64,000 bases of DNA from contig JAPHRD010000119.1 in the NCBI GenBank assembly GCA_026196225.1, positions 62,001-126,000 on the forward strand. The letters run 5' to 3'. The stretch's first letter is position 1. Every line of letters starts with the position of its first letter. The translations under genes and the position numbers were made by a program. Below, in pieces: positions 32,196-42,099 of this stretch. The DNA is from Motiliproteus sp. GTDB lineage: Bacteria > Pseudomonadota > Gammaproteobacteria > Pseudomonadales > Balneatricaceae. The notes beneath the pieces were generated by a model. The model was given only the letters and a program-made list of their open reading frames with translations, made no database searches and had not been told where the DNA came from.

Positions 32196-33398
32196 TTATA
32201 GCGAGGCAACAAAGCGCTGAATACGCTCAGCGGCTTCGATGCACTCTTCCAGCGGGGCAACCAGTGCCATGCGTACGCGGTTGCTACCCGGATTGCTGCT
32301 CCCTGATTGCCTCGATAAGTAGGAGCCAGCCAGTACCGTGATATTTTGCTGAGCAAAAAGTTCACGGGCAAAGGTTTCATCATCGATCGGAGTCTTGGGC
32401 CAGAGATAGAATCCAGCATCGGGGCGGTTCACCTCCAGCACCCCTTCGAGTCTATCTAGAACCGCGTCAAACTTGGCGCGATAGAGATCTCGATTGGTAA
32501 CCACATGTTGTTCATCTTCCCAAGCGGAGATGCTGGCGCGCTGGGTGTAGATAGGCATGGAGCAGCCGTGGTAGGTGCGAAACAGCAGAAACTTCTGCAG
32601 TAGTTCACCATCACCGGCAACAAACCCGGATCTCAATCCAGGTAGGTTGGAGCGCTTGGACAGACTGTGGAATGCCAAACAGCGTCGATAGTCGTTGCGG
32701 CCCAGTTCGGCGCAAGCTTGTAGTAGACCAACAGGTGGCTGGTTCTCGTCGAAGTAGATCTCCGAGTAGCACTCGTCGGCGGCGATTATAAAGTCATACT
32801 GATCAGCCAGGGCGATCAGTTTTTTCAGCTGCTCAATGCTGGTAACATTGCCGGTCGGGTTGCCCGGTGAGCAGAGGAACAGCAGTTGGCAGCGCTGCCA
32901 GACGTCAGTCGGTACGGCATCGTAATCGGGTTGGAAGTTATTCTCTTCCAGGCAGTTGAGAAAATAGGGTTCAGCACCGGCCAGGTAAGCCGCGCCTTCG
33001 TAAATCTGGTAGAACGGATTGGGGCTAACAACTAGTGGCGTGGCTGACTGGTTGCGATCGATAACCGACTGGGTAATGGCAAACAGTGCTTCACGGGTGC
33101 CGTTGCAGGGCAGGATGTTGTGTTCTGGATCCAGTGAGCCGGGGTTTAGCTGGAAGCGTTTCTCAGCCCAGTTGGCGATGGTAGAGCGTAGCTCGGGCAG
33201 GCCTTTAGTAGTTGGGTAGCCCGACAGCGTGTGGAGTTGTTCAATGAGCTCCTGGCGTACGAAATCCGGGGCCGGGTGCTTGGGCTCGCCGATAGAGAGG
33301 GCAATGTGTTCAAGTTCTTCCGGAGGTGTCACACCTGCTTTCAGTTTGTTGAGTCGTTCAAATGGATAGGGCTGCAGTTTACTAAGATCAGGATTCAT
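32196..33398 (-). CDS. dapC: Succinyldiaminopimelate transaminase DapC
   Basis: A 400-residue class I/II PLP aminotransferase making N-succinyl-diaminopimelate. The PLP lysine lies in AFHSLSKRSNLPGLRSGF, with substrate motifs CSPGNPTGN and AADECYSEIYF. The DapC identity comes from high similarity in kind to the proteobacterial proteins and from clustering with dapD and glnD. It is 125 bases after glnD and probably shares a transcript with the following yffB-like gene. Confidence 0.9.
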   Translation of the reverse strand: MNPDLSKLQPYPFERLNKLKAGVTPPEELEHIALSIGEPKHPAPDFVRQELIEQLHTLSGYPTTKGLPELRSTIANWAEKRFQLNPGSLDPEHNILPCNGTREALFAITQSVIDRNQSATPLVVSPNPFYQIYEGAAYLAGAEPYFLNCLEENNFQPDYDAVPTDVWQRCQLLFLCSPGNPTGNVTSIEQLKKLIALADQYDFIIAADECYSEIYFDENQPPVGLLQACAELGRNDYRRCLAFHSLSKRSNLPGLRSGFVAGDGELLQKFLLFRTYHGCSMPIYTQRASISAWEDEQHVVTNRDLYRAKFDAVLDRLEGVLEVNRPDAGFYLWPKTPIDDETFARELFAQQNITVLAGSYLSRQSGSSNPGSNRVRMALVAPLEECIEAAERIQRFVASL

Positions 33399-33523
33399 TG
33401 GGGACTCGTACCGGGTTTAAATTTTCGGCTCAGCGGTGAATTGCCGAGGCTGTACCGACCGGCAATTATAATTCAGCGGCTAGGAAAGTGATAGCAGCCA
33501 GCTGAGCCTTAAACAGTAGCAAA

Positions 33524-36226
33524 TTAGTACAGGGCGCTTTCCATCTGCTTGTCCAGCTCTTCAATGATGCGGGTTTGGAGACGCTCTGCCAGCGCGGGGT
33601 CGGTAATAGGATGACCTTCGCTGTCAGTGATAAAGAAAACGTCTTCTACGCGCTCGCCGACGTTGACGATTTTGGCATTGTTGAGGTGAATCTGGCATTC
33701 CAGCAGCACCTGACCGATACGGGCCAGCAGGCCGGGGCGGTCGGAGGTGGTGACCTCCATGGCGGTCACATGGCGCTCGGGATCGGTGCTGAGAATGACT
33801 TGGGTGGGCATGGCAAACAGTTTCAATTGTCGGGGCATGCGGCGCTGTACGATCGCCTTATAGTCAGCGGGATCATCCAGTTCGTCCACCAAAGTGTTTT
33901 TGATTCGCAGAATGTATTCTGGGTTGTCGCCGATCGGCTGGTTGTTTTCGTCCAGGACAATAAAGGTGTTGTAGCTAAAGCCATCGTTGTTGGTGATGAT
34001 GCGGGCGTCCTGGATGCTCAGGTTTAGTTGGTCCAGCGCCGCAGCCGAGGCCGCGAACAGACCCTCGTGGTCGCGCATAAAGATAAAGATCTGGGTGGCG
34101 CCCTCGTAGATCCGGGTGCTGGTTTCTTTGACCAGAACCAGTGGCATCTCTCGATCGCTGTGGTTGAGGATCGCTTCGGTATGCCAGGCGATATCCTGTG
34201 CTTCTTCGCGCAGGAAGTAGTCGTCTGCCAGTGTGGCCCACTGACATTCAGCGCTGTAATCGCTGATGCCGCGATGCTTGAGCATGTTCTGGGCTTCGAC
34301 CTGTACCTGTTCGATGCGATCCTCTTTGTTGTAGGGGTTTTCCAGGCCGCGACGCAGTACCCGCTTGGTGTGGTTATAGAGCTGGCGCATCAGCGAGGCG
34401 CGCCAGTTGTTCCAAAGGGTATTGTTGGTGGCACAGATGTCAGCCACGGTGAGCGCAAACAGGTAGTCCAGGTGGATACTGTCGCGCACCTTCAGGGAGA
34501 AATCGTAGATCACTTCCGGATCGGAGATATCTTTACGCTGGGCGGTGATGGACATCAGCAGATGGTTTTCCACCAGCCAGCCCACCAGATGGGTGTCCCA
34601 CTTGCCTAGATGATGGCGTTTACAAAATTCCCGCGCATCTACTGCGCCGAGCTCTGAATGGTCTCCGCCTCGGCCCTTGGCGATGTCGTGGTAGAGGCCG
34701 GCGATATAGAGCAGGGCGACCTTGGGAATGCGACGAACGATCTGATTGGCGATAGGGAATTTTTCTGCCTGATCCTGGTGGCGAAAGCGGCGCATGTTGG
34801 TGATGACTTTCAGGGTGTGAGCGTCGACCGTATAGATGTGGAACAGGTCGTGCTGCATCTGACCGACGATCAAACCAAATTCTGGCAAGTAGCGGCCGAG
34901 AATACCGTAGCGATTCATGCGTTTGAGTTCGGTGGTGACCCCTTCGGGGCTGCGCATCAGTTCCATAAACAGGGAGGTGTTGCGGATATCGTTACGGAAC
35001 TCATCGTCGATCAGGTGACGGTTTACCCGTAGCAGGCGCATGGTGGAGGCGCGGACACCTTCCAGTTCAGGATTTTGCGCCAGTAGGACAAACATCTCCA
35101 TCATGGCGAAGGGGTTCTTTTCGAACACGTCGTCTTCGGCAACTTCGATGTGATTGGCGCGGATCTGGAAACGATTGTTGAGGGGCCGAACTTCCTGGTT
35201 GTCCTCGGTATCGAGAATCGCTTCTTCAAAGTGCTGTAGCAGCATGTCGTTGAATTCTGCCAGCGACATTGCGATACGGTAGTACTTGCTCATGAACTGT
35301 TCGACCGCCCGAGCGCCGTCGTTGTCTTCGTAACCAAAGAATTCTGCCAAGGTGCGTTGGTGATCGAACAGTAAGCGATTTTCGCAGCGACCGGTGAGCA
35401 TGTGCAGAGCGTAGCGGACGCTCCAGAGGTAAAGTTCACCTTTGTCCAGAGCGACCAATTCGCTTTCGGTCAGGAATCCATGATCAACCAAGTCGCGTAC
35501 GTAGGTGGCACCGAAGTGGCGTTTTGCAACCCAGCCTACGGTCTGAATGTCCCGCAGACCGCCGGCGGAATCCTTGATGTTCGGTTCGAGGTTGTATTCG
35601 GTGTCGTTGGTGCGATGGTGACGCTTCTTCTGTTCTTCAACCTTGGCTTTGTAGAATTCGACGCTGGACCAGGCGCTGTTGGCGGTAACACGGTCGTACA
35701 TGTCAGCTCTCAGGCTGTCCTCGCCAACTAGGGTGCGGGATTCAATCAGGTTGGTGGCAACGGTGATATCTTTGCGGGCTTCTTCAAAGCAGTGTTCGAT
35801 GGTGCGGACGCTGCTGCCAACGTCCAGGCTGATATCCCATAGAAAAGTCAGGAAGCCTTCGATGCTGTCGCGGAACTGTTCCGGATCTTCATCCTTAAGC
35901 AGGATCAGCAGGTCAATATCGGAGTGAGGGTGGAGTTCACCACGGCCGTAACCGCCGACGGCGACCAGGGCTATTCTGTCCCCTTCGGGCCATTGGTATT
36001 GAGCCCAGGCGCGTCGTAATAGTTGATCCAGCATCCAGGCGCGGCCGTAGATCAGGGTGCGAATATCGACCCCTTCTCGAAAGCGGTGATCCAGTTCCTC
36101 CTGGCCCTTTTTCAAGGTGTCCTTAAAAACTTTCAGGAAGGGGTCGGTACCAGACAGGGTTTGCTCGAAAGCATCTGCGTCATACAGCCCGCGATCGGTA
36201 GAAAAATTGACAAGAATGTCGGTCAT
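33524..36226 (-). CDS. glnD: Bifunctional uridylyltransferase/uridylyl-removing enzyme GlnD
   Basis: A 900-residue nitrogen sensor that uridylylates PII proteins when glutamine is low. In order: nucleotidyltransferase domain (GGYGRGELHPHSDIDLLIL, about residue 90-115), an inter-domain region, an HD domain with IAGLYHDIAKGRGGDHSELGA for removal of UMP, and two C-terminal ACT domains that bind glutamine (near 700-780 and 810-890). It sets NtrB/NtrC activity and so bears on the NtrC-type sites in the nitrate island, although the two regions are 15 kb apart. It follows map after 69 bases. Confidence 0.96.
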   Translation of the reverse strand: MTDILVNFSTDRGLYDADAFEQTLSGTDPFLKVFKDTLKKGQEELDHRFREGVDIRTLIYGRAWMLDQLLRRAWAQYQWPEGDRIALVAVGGYGRGELHPHSDIDLLILLKDEDPEQFRDSIEGFLTFLWDISLDVGSSVRTIEHCFEEARKDITVATNLIESRTLVGEDSLRADMYDRVTANSAWSSVEFYKAKVEEQKKRHHRTNDTEYNLEPNIKDSAGGLRDIQTVGWVAKRHFGATYVRDLVDHGFLTESELVALDKGELYLWSVRYALHMLTGRCENRLLFDHQRTLAEFFGYEDNDGARAVEQFMSKYYRIAMSLAEFNDMLLQHFEEAILDTEDNQEVRPLNNRFQIRANHIEVAEDDVFEKNPFAMMEMFVLLAQNPELEGVRASTMRLLRVNRHLIDDEFRNDIRNTSLFMELMRSPEGVTTELKRMNRYGILGRYLPEFGLIVGQMQHDLFHIYTVDAHTLKVITNMRRFRHQDQAEKFPIANQIVRRIPKVALLYIAGLYHDIAKGRGGDHSELGAVDAREFCKRHHLGKWDTHLVGWLVENHLLMSITAQRKDISDPEVIYDFSLKVRDSIHLDYLFALTVADICATNNTLWNNWRASLMRQLYNHTKRVLRRGLENPYNKEDRIEQVQVEAQNMLKHRGISDYSAECQWATLADDYFLREEAQDIAWHTEAILNHSDREMPLVLVKETSTRIYEGATQIFIFMRDHEGLFAASAAALDQLNLSIQDARIITNNDGFSYNTFIVLDENNQPIGDNPEYILRIKNTLVDELDDPADYKAIVQRRMPRQLKLFAMPTQVILSTDPERHVTAMEVTTSDRPGLLARIGQVLLECQIHLNNAKIVNVGERVEDVFFITDSEGHPITDPALAERLQTRIIEELDKQMESALY

Positions 36227-36295
36227 GGGTGCTCCGGTACTACTTTCCCTGATGCTTGATGCTCTGGTTTGGGTAACCGCCGTCGTTGGCTAAGT

Positions 36296-37072
36296 CTAAA
36301 TCTTACCCTGCTCTTCGTCGCGCAAGGTGAGAATTTCGACACCATCATCGGTAACCAGAAGCGTATGTTCCCACTGCGCTGAAAGGCGTTTGTCAGCTGT
36401 TTCAACTGTCCAGCCGTCGCGTTTAGATAGTTTGGTGTGACGCTTGCCAGCGTTGACCATGGGTTCAATCGTAAAACACATGCCGGGCTTGAGTGTGACG
36501 CCTGTGTCTGGCTTGCCGTAGTGCAGTACCTGAGGTTCTTCGTGGAACTCTTTGCCAATGCCGTGACCGCAGTACTCTCGAACTACCGAGTAGTAATTGC
36601 CTTCGGCATGTTTCTGGATAGCATGGCCAATATCGCCCAGGCGAACACCGGGTTTGACCATGTTGATTCCCAGATAGAGGCATTCCTGGGCAACTTCCAC
36701 CAGGCGGCGTGCGTGGGTGGGTGTTTTGCCGACAAAAAACATCTTGCTGGTATCACCATGATAACCGTCTTTGATGACGGTGATGTCCACATTGATGATG
36801 TCACCATTTTTCAATGGCTTGTCATTGGGAATGCCGTGGCAGACCACCTGGTTGATCGAGGTGCAGATCGACTTGGGAAATCCGTGATAATTCAAGGGTG
36901 CGGGGATAGCCTGCTGTTTGTCGACGATATAGTCGTGACAGATCTGGTTAAGGTGATTGGTGGTCACCCCGGCCTTGATGTGCGGTTCGATCATGTCCAG
37001 TACTTCGGCAGCCAGTTTTCCGGCTACACGCATCTTTTCGATCTCTTCAGGAGTTTTTATGGTGACAGTCAT
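36296..37072 (-). CDS. map: Methionine aminopeptidase, type I
   Basis: A 258-residue metalloenzyme removing the initiator methionine. Metal ligands are visible in IINVDITVIKDGYHGDTSKMF (two Asp), CGHGIGKEFHEEP (His) and FTIEPMV (Glu), with the last Glu in SAQWEHTLLVT. The start at ATG 37072 fits the family (MTVTIKTPEEIEKMRVAG). It is divergent from rpsB across a 304-base gap and leads into glnD, the common gammaproteobacterial order. Confidence 0.96.
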   Translation of the reverse strand: MTVTIKTPEEIEKMRVAGKLAAEVLDMIEPHIKAGVTTNHLNQICHDYIVDKQQAIPAPLNYHGFPKSICTSINQVVCHGIPNDKPLKNGDIINVDITVIKDGYHGDTSKMFFVGKTPTHARRLVEVAQECLYLGINMVKPGVRLGDIGHAIQKHAEGNYYSVVREYCGHGIGKEFHEEPQVLHYGKPDTGVTLKPGMCFTIEPMVNAGKRHTKLSKRDGWTVETADKRLSAQWEHTLLVTDDGVEILTLRDEEQGKI

Positions 37073-37222
37073 AAATAAATGAATTCGTAAAACGGTTTTG
37101 TGATTGTTCGGAAATGGGTTTCCGAGTGCTGCGGCTATTTATAGCAGTAGAGCGATGCAAGGGCATCATTGTACACGCATGGTGGTAAGTTGGAAGCGTA
37201 TCTTTATATTGCACGGCGGATG

Positions 37223-37238
37223 TGGTATAAAGTCGCGC
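37223..37238 (+). promoter_or_regulatory. Likely rpsB-tsf promoter with GC-rich discriminator
   Basis: An extended -10 (TGGTATAAA, hexamer 37226-37231) is followed by the GC-rich discriminator GTCGCGCTCCCGGG, as in stringently controlled ribosomal promoters. No good -35 is seen. The 304-base gap 37073-37376 also holds a long rpsB leader with a CCCTTCGGGG hairpin around 37316-37331, possibly the S2 autoregulatory element. Confidence 0.5.
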
Positions 37239-37376
37239 TCCCGGGAACCGGCTCGGTTTTTTGGGGTGAACAATTAATTTAACGTCGCACATATACCGAC
37301 ACATTCGCTCTGGGTGCCCTTCGGGGTGAGCAATGGGGTATATGGAGGCCTAACCCAAACATTTAAGGAAGTTAGT

Positions 37377-38111
37377 ATGACTCAAGTCTCTATGCGTGAG
37401 CTGCTTAAAGCAGGTGCTCACTTTGGTCACCAGACCCGCTACTGGAACCCGAAAATGGGTAAGTACATTTTCGGTGCACGTAACAAAATTCATATCATTA
37501 ACCTGGAGCACACTGTTCCTGCTCTGAATGATTCTCTGAGCTTTGTTCAGCGTCTGGCTACCAACAAGAACAAGATTTTGTTCGTTGGCACCAAGCGTGC
37601 TGCCTCTAAGGTGGTTCGCGAAGAAGCAACTCGCGCCAGCATGCCTTACGTCAACCATCGCTGGTTGGGTGGTATGTTGACCAACTACAAAACTATCCGT
37701 GCTTCCATCAAGCGTTTCCGCGAACTGGAGCAGCAGTCTCAGGACGGTACTTTTGAGAAGCTGACCAAAAAAGAAGCCTTGATGAATACCCGTGAGATGG
37801 ACAAGCTTGAGCGCTCCATCGGTGGTATTAAAGAGATGGGTGGTCTGCCGGACGCATTGTTTGTTGTTGATGTTGATCACGAGCGTATCGCAATCAATGA
37901 AGCTAACAAGCTGGGTATCCCTGTAATCGGCATCGTTGATACTAACAGCAATCCTGATGGTATCGACTACGTTATCCCTGGTAACGACGACGCTCTGCGC
38001 GCTATTCAGATCTACGTTAAAGCTATGGCTGATGCGTGTCTGGAAGGTACTGGCGCCGATCAGGGTGAGTTCGTAGAAGTTGAAGAGCAGGCCGAAGCTG
38101 CGGCTGAGTAA
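37377..38111 (+). CDS. rpsB: 30S ribosomal protein S2
   Basis: A 244-residue ribosomal protein with the conserved start [20 protein letters not shown] and the family segments [14 protein letters not shown] and [19 protein letters not shown]. The open frame extends upstream to 37314, but ATG 37377 has AAGGAAG at the correct distance and matches the family N-terminus. It is followed by tsf after a 90-base spacer that holds a terminator-like hairpin. Confidence 0.98.
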   Translation: MTQVSMRELLKAGAHFGHQTRYWNPKMGKYIFGARNKIHIINLEHTVPALNDSLSFVQRLATNKNKILFVGTKRAASKVVREEATRASMPYVNHRWLGGMLTNYKTIRASIKRFRELEQQSQDGTFEKLTKKEALMNTREMDKLERSIGGIKEMGGLPDALFVVDVDHERIAINEANKLGIPVIGIVDTNSNPDGIDYVIPGNDDALRAIQIYVKAMADACLEGTGADQGEFVEVEEQAEAAAE

Positions 38112-38143
38112 GCTGTAGCCGAAGGGCCTATTGCAGGCTTCAT

Positions 38144-38170
38144 AAGGGGGGCGATGTCCCCCTTTTTTTT
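38144..38170 (+). terminator. Attenuating terminator between rpsB and tsf
   Basis: AAGGGGG (38144-38150) pairs with CCCCCTT (38158-38164), followed by a run of eight T. Partial termination here would give more S2 than EF-Ts message, as is known for the rpsB-tsf operon of enteric bacteria. Confidence 0.85.
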
Positions 38171-38201
38171 GAACGTATTTTGAATTCTGAGAGGAATTAT
38201 C

Positions 38202-39062
38202 ATGGCAGCGAAGATCTCTGCTTCTATGGTTAAAGAGCTGCGCGAGCGTACGAGCTTGGGCATGCTGGAATGTAAAAAAGCGCTGGCTGAAGCTGATGGT
38301 GACATCGAGCTGGCGATTGAAAATCTGCGCAAGTCCAGCGGTATGAAGGCGGCCAAAAAGGCTGGTCGTACTGCGGCGGACGGTGTTGTTGCAGTTAAAG
38401 TTGCTGATGACAACAGCTACGGCGTAGTGGTTGAAGTTAACTCTGAAACTGACTTCGTTGCTCGCGATGCTGGTTTCCTGGCATACGTTGATACAGTCGT
38501 TGAGGCTGCGTTTGCTGCCAAGCAGGCTGACGTTGCTGCGTTGATGGCGGGTGATCTTGAATCAGCTCGTGAAGCGCTGGTACAGAAAATCGGTGAGAAC
38601 ATTAGTGTTCGTCGTATTGCTCTGGTTGAAGGTGCGAATGTTGGTGCTTATGTCCACAGCAACAACAAAATTGCCGTGCTGACCTCTCTGACTGCTGGTG
38701 AAAATGTTGTCGCTAAAGATGTAGCAATGCACACTGCTGCGGTTAATCCTCGCGTTGCTAAGCCTGAGGAGATGCCTGAGGAAGTGCTGATCAAAGAGAA
38801 AGAAATCATTCTTGCTCAGCCTGATATGGCAGGTAAGCCTGCTGAGATCGCTGAAAAGATGGTTGGCGGTCGCATCAAGAAGTTCCTGGCTGAAAATTCC
38901 TTGGTTGAGCAGGCGTTCGTTAAGAATCCTGAGGTCAAGGTTGGTCAGTTGATCAAAGATGCTGGCGCAGATATCAACGGCTTCGTTCGTTTCGAAGTGG
39001 GTGAAGGTATCGAAGTAGAAAAAGTCGATTTCGCAGACGAAGTCGCAGCCGCACTGAAATAA
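38202..39062 (+). CDS. tsf: Elongation factor Ts
   Basis: A 286-residue guanine nucleotide exchange factor for EF-Tu. The N-terminal UBA-like domain ([20 protein letters not shown]) and the EF-Tu contact motif [11 protein letters not shown] are intact, and the length matches the family. ATG 38202 is preceded by GAGAGGA. It is co-transcribed with rpsB in part and precedes pyrH by 106 bases. Confidence 0.98.
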   Translation: MAAKISASMVKELRERTSLGMLECKKALAEADGDIELAIENLRKSSGMKAAKKAGRTAADGVVAVKVADDNSYGVVVEVNSETDFVARDAGFLAYVDTVVEAAFAAKQADVAALMAGDLESAREALVQKIGENISVRRIALVEGANVGAYVHSNNKIAVLTSLTAGENVVAKDVAMHTAAVNPRVAKPEEMPEEVLIKEKEIILAQPDMAGKPAEIAEKMVGGRIKKFLAENSLVEQAFVKNPEVKVGQLIKDAGADINGFVRFEVGEGIEVEKVDFADEVAAALK

Positions 39063-39168
39063 GTGCTGCCCTCTCTGCGCAGGCTGTAGTTATTGTCGTA
39101 GCTCAGCCTGTGCAACTCCTCGGCCTAGTGATAAACTGCCTACCAAATTTTTCCGGGGATACAAATCA

Positions 39169-39921
39169 GTGACTGATAAGAGCAAAGCGCATTACAAGCG
39201 GATTTTGTTGAAGCTCAGTGGCGAAGCTTTAATGGGTTCGGAGAACTTCGGCATAGATCCAGCGATTCTTGATCGCATGGCATTGGAGATCGGCCAGCTG
39301 GTCGGAATCGGTGTTCAGGTTGGGTTGGTGATCGGCGGTGGTAACCTATTTCGCGGCGCGGCGCTGAGTAAGGCCGGTATGGATCGCGTAACCGGTGATC
39401 ATATGGGTATGCTGGCGACAGTTATGAATGCTCTGGCCATGCGTGATTCATTAGAACGCAACAATATTACCACTCGGGTTATGTCGGCCATCTCAATGGT
39501 TGGTGTTGTCGACAACTACGATAGACGTCAAGCCATGCGCTACCTGAATCAAGGTGATGTGGTGATCTTCTCTGCCGGTACTGGCAACCCCTTCTTTACT
39601 ACTGATTCCGCTGCATGCTTACGGGGTATTGAAGTAGAGGCCGATGTGGTGCTGAAAGCTACTAAGGTTGATGGAGTCTATTCTGACGACCCGGTGAAAA
39701 ATCCTGCCGCTACCAAGTATGATCGTCTCAGCTACGATGAAGTATTAGAGAAACAGCTGGGTGTTATGGATTTGACCGCGATGTGCCTGACTCGTGATCA
39801 CGGTATGCCGGTGAGAGTATTTAATATGAACAAGCCTGGCGCCCTGGTGACTGTTGTTCGGGGCGGTGATGAAGGGACGCTGATCGAAAGCGTTCTGGTT
39901 GAAGGAGAAAGTCGTGATTGA
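39169..39921 (+). CDS. pyrH: Uridylate kinase PyrH
   Basis: A 250-residue hexameric UMP kinase of the amino acid kinase family, making UDP. Motifs are [23 protein letters not shown] and the C-terminal [18 protein letters not shown]-like segment (here [18 protein letters not shown]). The start is GTG 39169. It overlaps the frr start region by eight bases, so pyrH and frr are translationally coupled. Confidence 0.97.
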   Translation: MTDKSKAHYKRILLKLSGEALMGSENFGIDPAILDRMALEIGQLVGIGVQVGLVIGGGNLFRGAALSKAGMDRVTGDHMGMLATVMNALAMRDSLERNNITTRVMSAISMVGVVDNYDRRQAMRYLNQGDVVIFSAGTGNPFFTTDSAACLRGIEVEADVVLKATKVDGVYSDDPVKNPAATKYDRLSYDEVLEKQLGVMDLTAMCLTRDHGMPVRVFNMNKPGALVTVVRGGDEGTLIESVLVEGESRD

Positions 39922-40471
39922 TGAGATTAGAGAAGATGCCCTGGAACGCATGCAAAAGAGCGTTCAGTCACTGGTAGACAACTTTAAGAAGATTCGCACC
40001 GGTCGGGCACACCCCAGTATTCTGGATACAGTTAGAGTTTCTTATTACGGCTCTGAGACGCCGTTGAGTCAGGTCGCCAACGTTAACGTTGAGGACGCCC
40101 GGACTCTGACGGTTACTCCCTGGGAAAAGCCTATGGTACCTGAGATTGAGAAGGCGATCATGAAGTCTGATCTCGGTCTTAATCCTTCCACGGCCGGCAT
40201 GGTGATTCGAGTGCCAATGCCTCCTTTGACTGAGGAAACCCGTAAAGGTTATATCCGTCAGGCTCGTCAGGAAGCAGAAAATGCTCGCGTAGCGATCCGT
40301 AATATCCGTCGTGATGCCAATAGCGATGTCAAAGAGCTGCTGAAAGAAAAAGAGATTACTGAAGACGATGATCGTCGTAGTCAGGACGCAATTCAGAAGA
40401 TCACCGACAGCAGTATCGCTGAAGTTGAGAATCATCTTCAGACCAAAGAAGCTGATTTGATGGAAATCTAA
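39914..40471 (+). CDS. frr: Ribosome recycling factor
   Basis: A 185-residue factor that splits post-termination ribosomes with EF-G. The start is GTG 39914 with GGAG five bases upstream, giving [17 protein letters not shown], which aligns with the family. A longer frame from 39899 adds five unlikely residues. It has the conserved [11 protein letters not shown] and [19 protein letters not shown]. It overlaps the end of pyrH. Confidence 0.97.
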   Translation: MIDEIREDALERMQKSVQSLVDNFKKIRTGRAHPSILDTVRVSYYGSETPLSQVANVNVEDARTLTVTPWEKPMVPEIEKAIMKSDLGLNPSTAGMVIRVPMPPLTEETRKGYIRQARQEAENARVAIRNIRRDANSDVKELLKEKEITEDDDRRSQDAIQKITDSSIAEVENHLQTKEADLMEI

Positions 40472-40513
40472 TCAGCTGCTTGTTGCTGATTGATCTTGGG
40501 AACCAGGGAAGAC

Positions 40514-41266
40514 ATGAGTGAGCTGAAATCCTTCCAAAAATTGCCTCGGCATGTGGCAATCATCATGGATGGAAACAACCGATGGGCTAAGGCGCGTCGG
40601 TTGCCCAGTCTCGCCGGCCATAAGGCGGGCGTCGATGCTGTCCGTGCTACTGTGAATGGATGCGCCCGCTATGGTGTTGAATCGCTGACGCTGTTTGCGT
40701 TCAGCAGCGAAAACTGGCGGCGGCCCGAGATGGAAGTCAAAGGGTTGATGGAGCTGTTTATGCTTGCCCTGAAGCGGGAAGTGAAAAAACTCCATCAGCA
40801 CAACATTCGACTCAAGGTGATTGGCGACAAAAGTCGTTTTAGCGACAGTTTACAGCGCAAAATTGCAGACGCAGAGCAGTTGACCGCAGGAAATACAGGG
40901 CTGACCCTCAATGTGGCGGCTAACTACGGTGGTCAATGGGATATTGTTCAGGCTGCCCAGGAGCTGGCGAGCAAAGTAAAAGCTGGCGAATTGCAGGTTG
41001 ATCAAATCGATGAGTCGATGTTCGAGTCCCATATGACCCTGGCGGGTCAACCGCCCGCTGATCTCTGTATTCGCACGGGTGGCGAGCAGCGAATCAGTAA
41101 CTTTTTACTCTGGCACTTTGCCTACGCAGAGTTCTACTTTACCCCTAAATATTGGCCTGACTTTGATCTGAGCGTGCTTGAAGATGCCTTCGATGCATAC
41201 TCGGGACGGCAGCGACGTTTCGGCAAGACCAGTGAGCAGGTTGAAGCCGAGGAGCATGATGCTTAA
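40514..41266 (+). CDS. uppS: Undecaprenyl diphosphate synthase
   Basis: A 250-residue cis-prenyltransferase making the C55 lipid carrier for peptidoglycan and LPS. The catalytic Asp lies in HVAIIMDGNNRWAK, with FAFSSENWRRP and the C-terminal RTGGEQRISNFLLWHFAYAE. ATG 40514 has AGGGAA upstream and fits the family better than the frame from 40490. Its substrate isopentenyl diphosphate must come from an isoprenoid pathway, whose usual MEP genes are missing from this region. It overlaps cdsA. Confidence 0.97.
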   Translation: MSELKSFQKLPRHVAIIMDGNNRWAKARRLPSLAGHKAGVDAVRATVNGCARYGVESLTLFAFSSENWRRPEMEVKGLMELFMLALKREVKKLHQHNIRLKVIGDKSRFSDSLQRKIADAEQLTAGNTGLTLNVAANYGGQWDIVQAAQELASKVKAGELQVDQIDESMFESHMTLAGQPPADLCIRTGGEQRISNFLLWHFAYAEFYFTPKYWPDFDLSVLEDAFDAYSGRQRRFGKTSEQVEAEEHDA

Positions 41267-42071
41267 ACAACGTGTGTTGACCGCTCTTGTGCTGGCGCCA
41301 TTGGTGCTGGCTGCAGTTTTTCTACTTCCTCTCTCCTATTTTCAGTGGTTTATCGCAGTTGTTACTCTGCTGGGCGCTTGGGAGTGGGGGAATCTGTCTG
41401 ATTTTAGATCGCCGCCACAGCGCTGGGGGTATGCTTTGGTGGTCACCGCGGCGGTGCCAATGATTGTGCTGTTGTCGATGTCGGCGCAGTTGTTGTTGCT
41501 GGTTAGTGCTGGATTCTGGATGTTGGTTATCTACTGGGTTAAAAGCTATCCCGATACAGCAGCACAGTGGGGTGGGCGTCCTGTACGAGCACTGATGGGG
41601 GTGGTGGTGTTGATTCCCACCTGGCAAGCCTTGGTTCTTTTAAAGCAGATGGTGCCCGCTGGCGGGCTGCTATTGTTGCTCATGCTAATCGTTTGGGGTG
41701 CTGATATAGGTGCCTATTTTGCTGGCCGTGCCTGGGGGCGTGAGAAATTAGCACCAGCGGTTAGTCCCGGAAAAACCATGGCGGGATTCTATGGTGGTTT
41801 AGCGACTAGCATGTTGATCGCTGTGGTTGCGGCTTGGTATTGGCAGTTGTCAGGTGCCGATATAGTTTTATTTATGGCGGTCTGTCTGCTGACTGCGCTG
41901 GCGTCGGTGCTGGGAGACCTGTTGGAGAGCATGGTTAAACGTCATCGCGGTATTAAGGACAGCAGTCAGTTGCTGCCCGGTCACGGTGGTGTCATGGATC
42001 GAATTGATAGTTTGACTGCAGCGGCTCCTGTGTTCGCGCTGGGAACCTCTTTGCTTGGATTCGGTCAGTAG
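41256..42071 (+). CDS. cdsA: Phosphatidate cytidylyltransferase
   Basis: A 271-residue inner membrane enzyme making CDP-diacylglycerol for phospholipid synthesis. It has about eight helices and the C-terminal signature SMVKRHRGIKDSSQLLPGHGG followed by MDRIDS. The start is ATG 41256 or the adjacent ATG 41259, with GAGGAG upstream, inside the end of uppS. The long frame from 41178 is rejected. The next gene is rseP after only 28 bases; the usual dxr gene is absent between them. Confidence 0.95.
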   Translation: MMLKQRVLTALVLAPLVLAAVFLLPLSYFQWFIAVVTLLGAWEWGNLSDFRSPPQRWGYALVVTAAVPMIVLLSMSAQLLLLVSAGFWMLVIYWVKSYPDTAAQWGGRPVRALMGVVVLIPTWQALVLLKQMVPAGGLLLLLMLIVWGADIGAYFAGRAWGREKLAPAVSPGKTMAGFYGGLATSMLIAVVAAWYWQLSGADIVLFMAVCLLTALASVLGDLLESMVKRHRGIKDSSQLLPGHGGVMDRIDSLTAAAPVFALGTSLLGFGQ

Positions 42072-42099
42072 TAACGGTTTAACAACAGGTTTTGTATAG

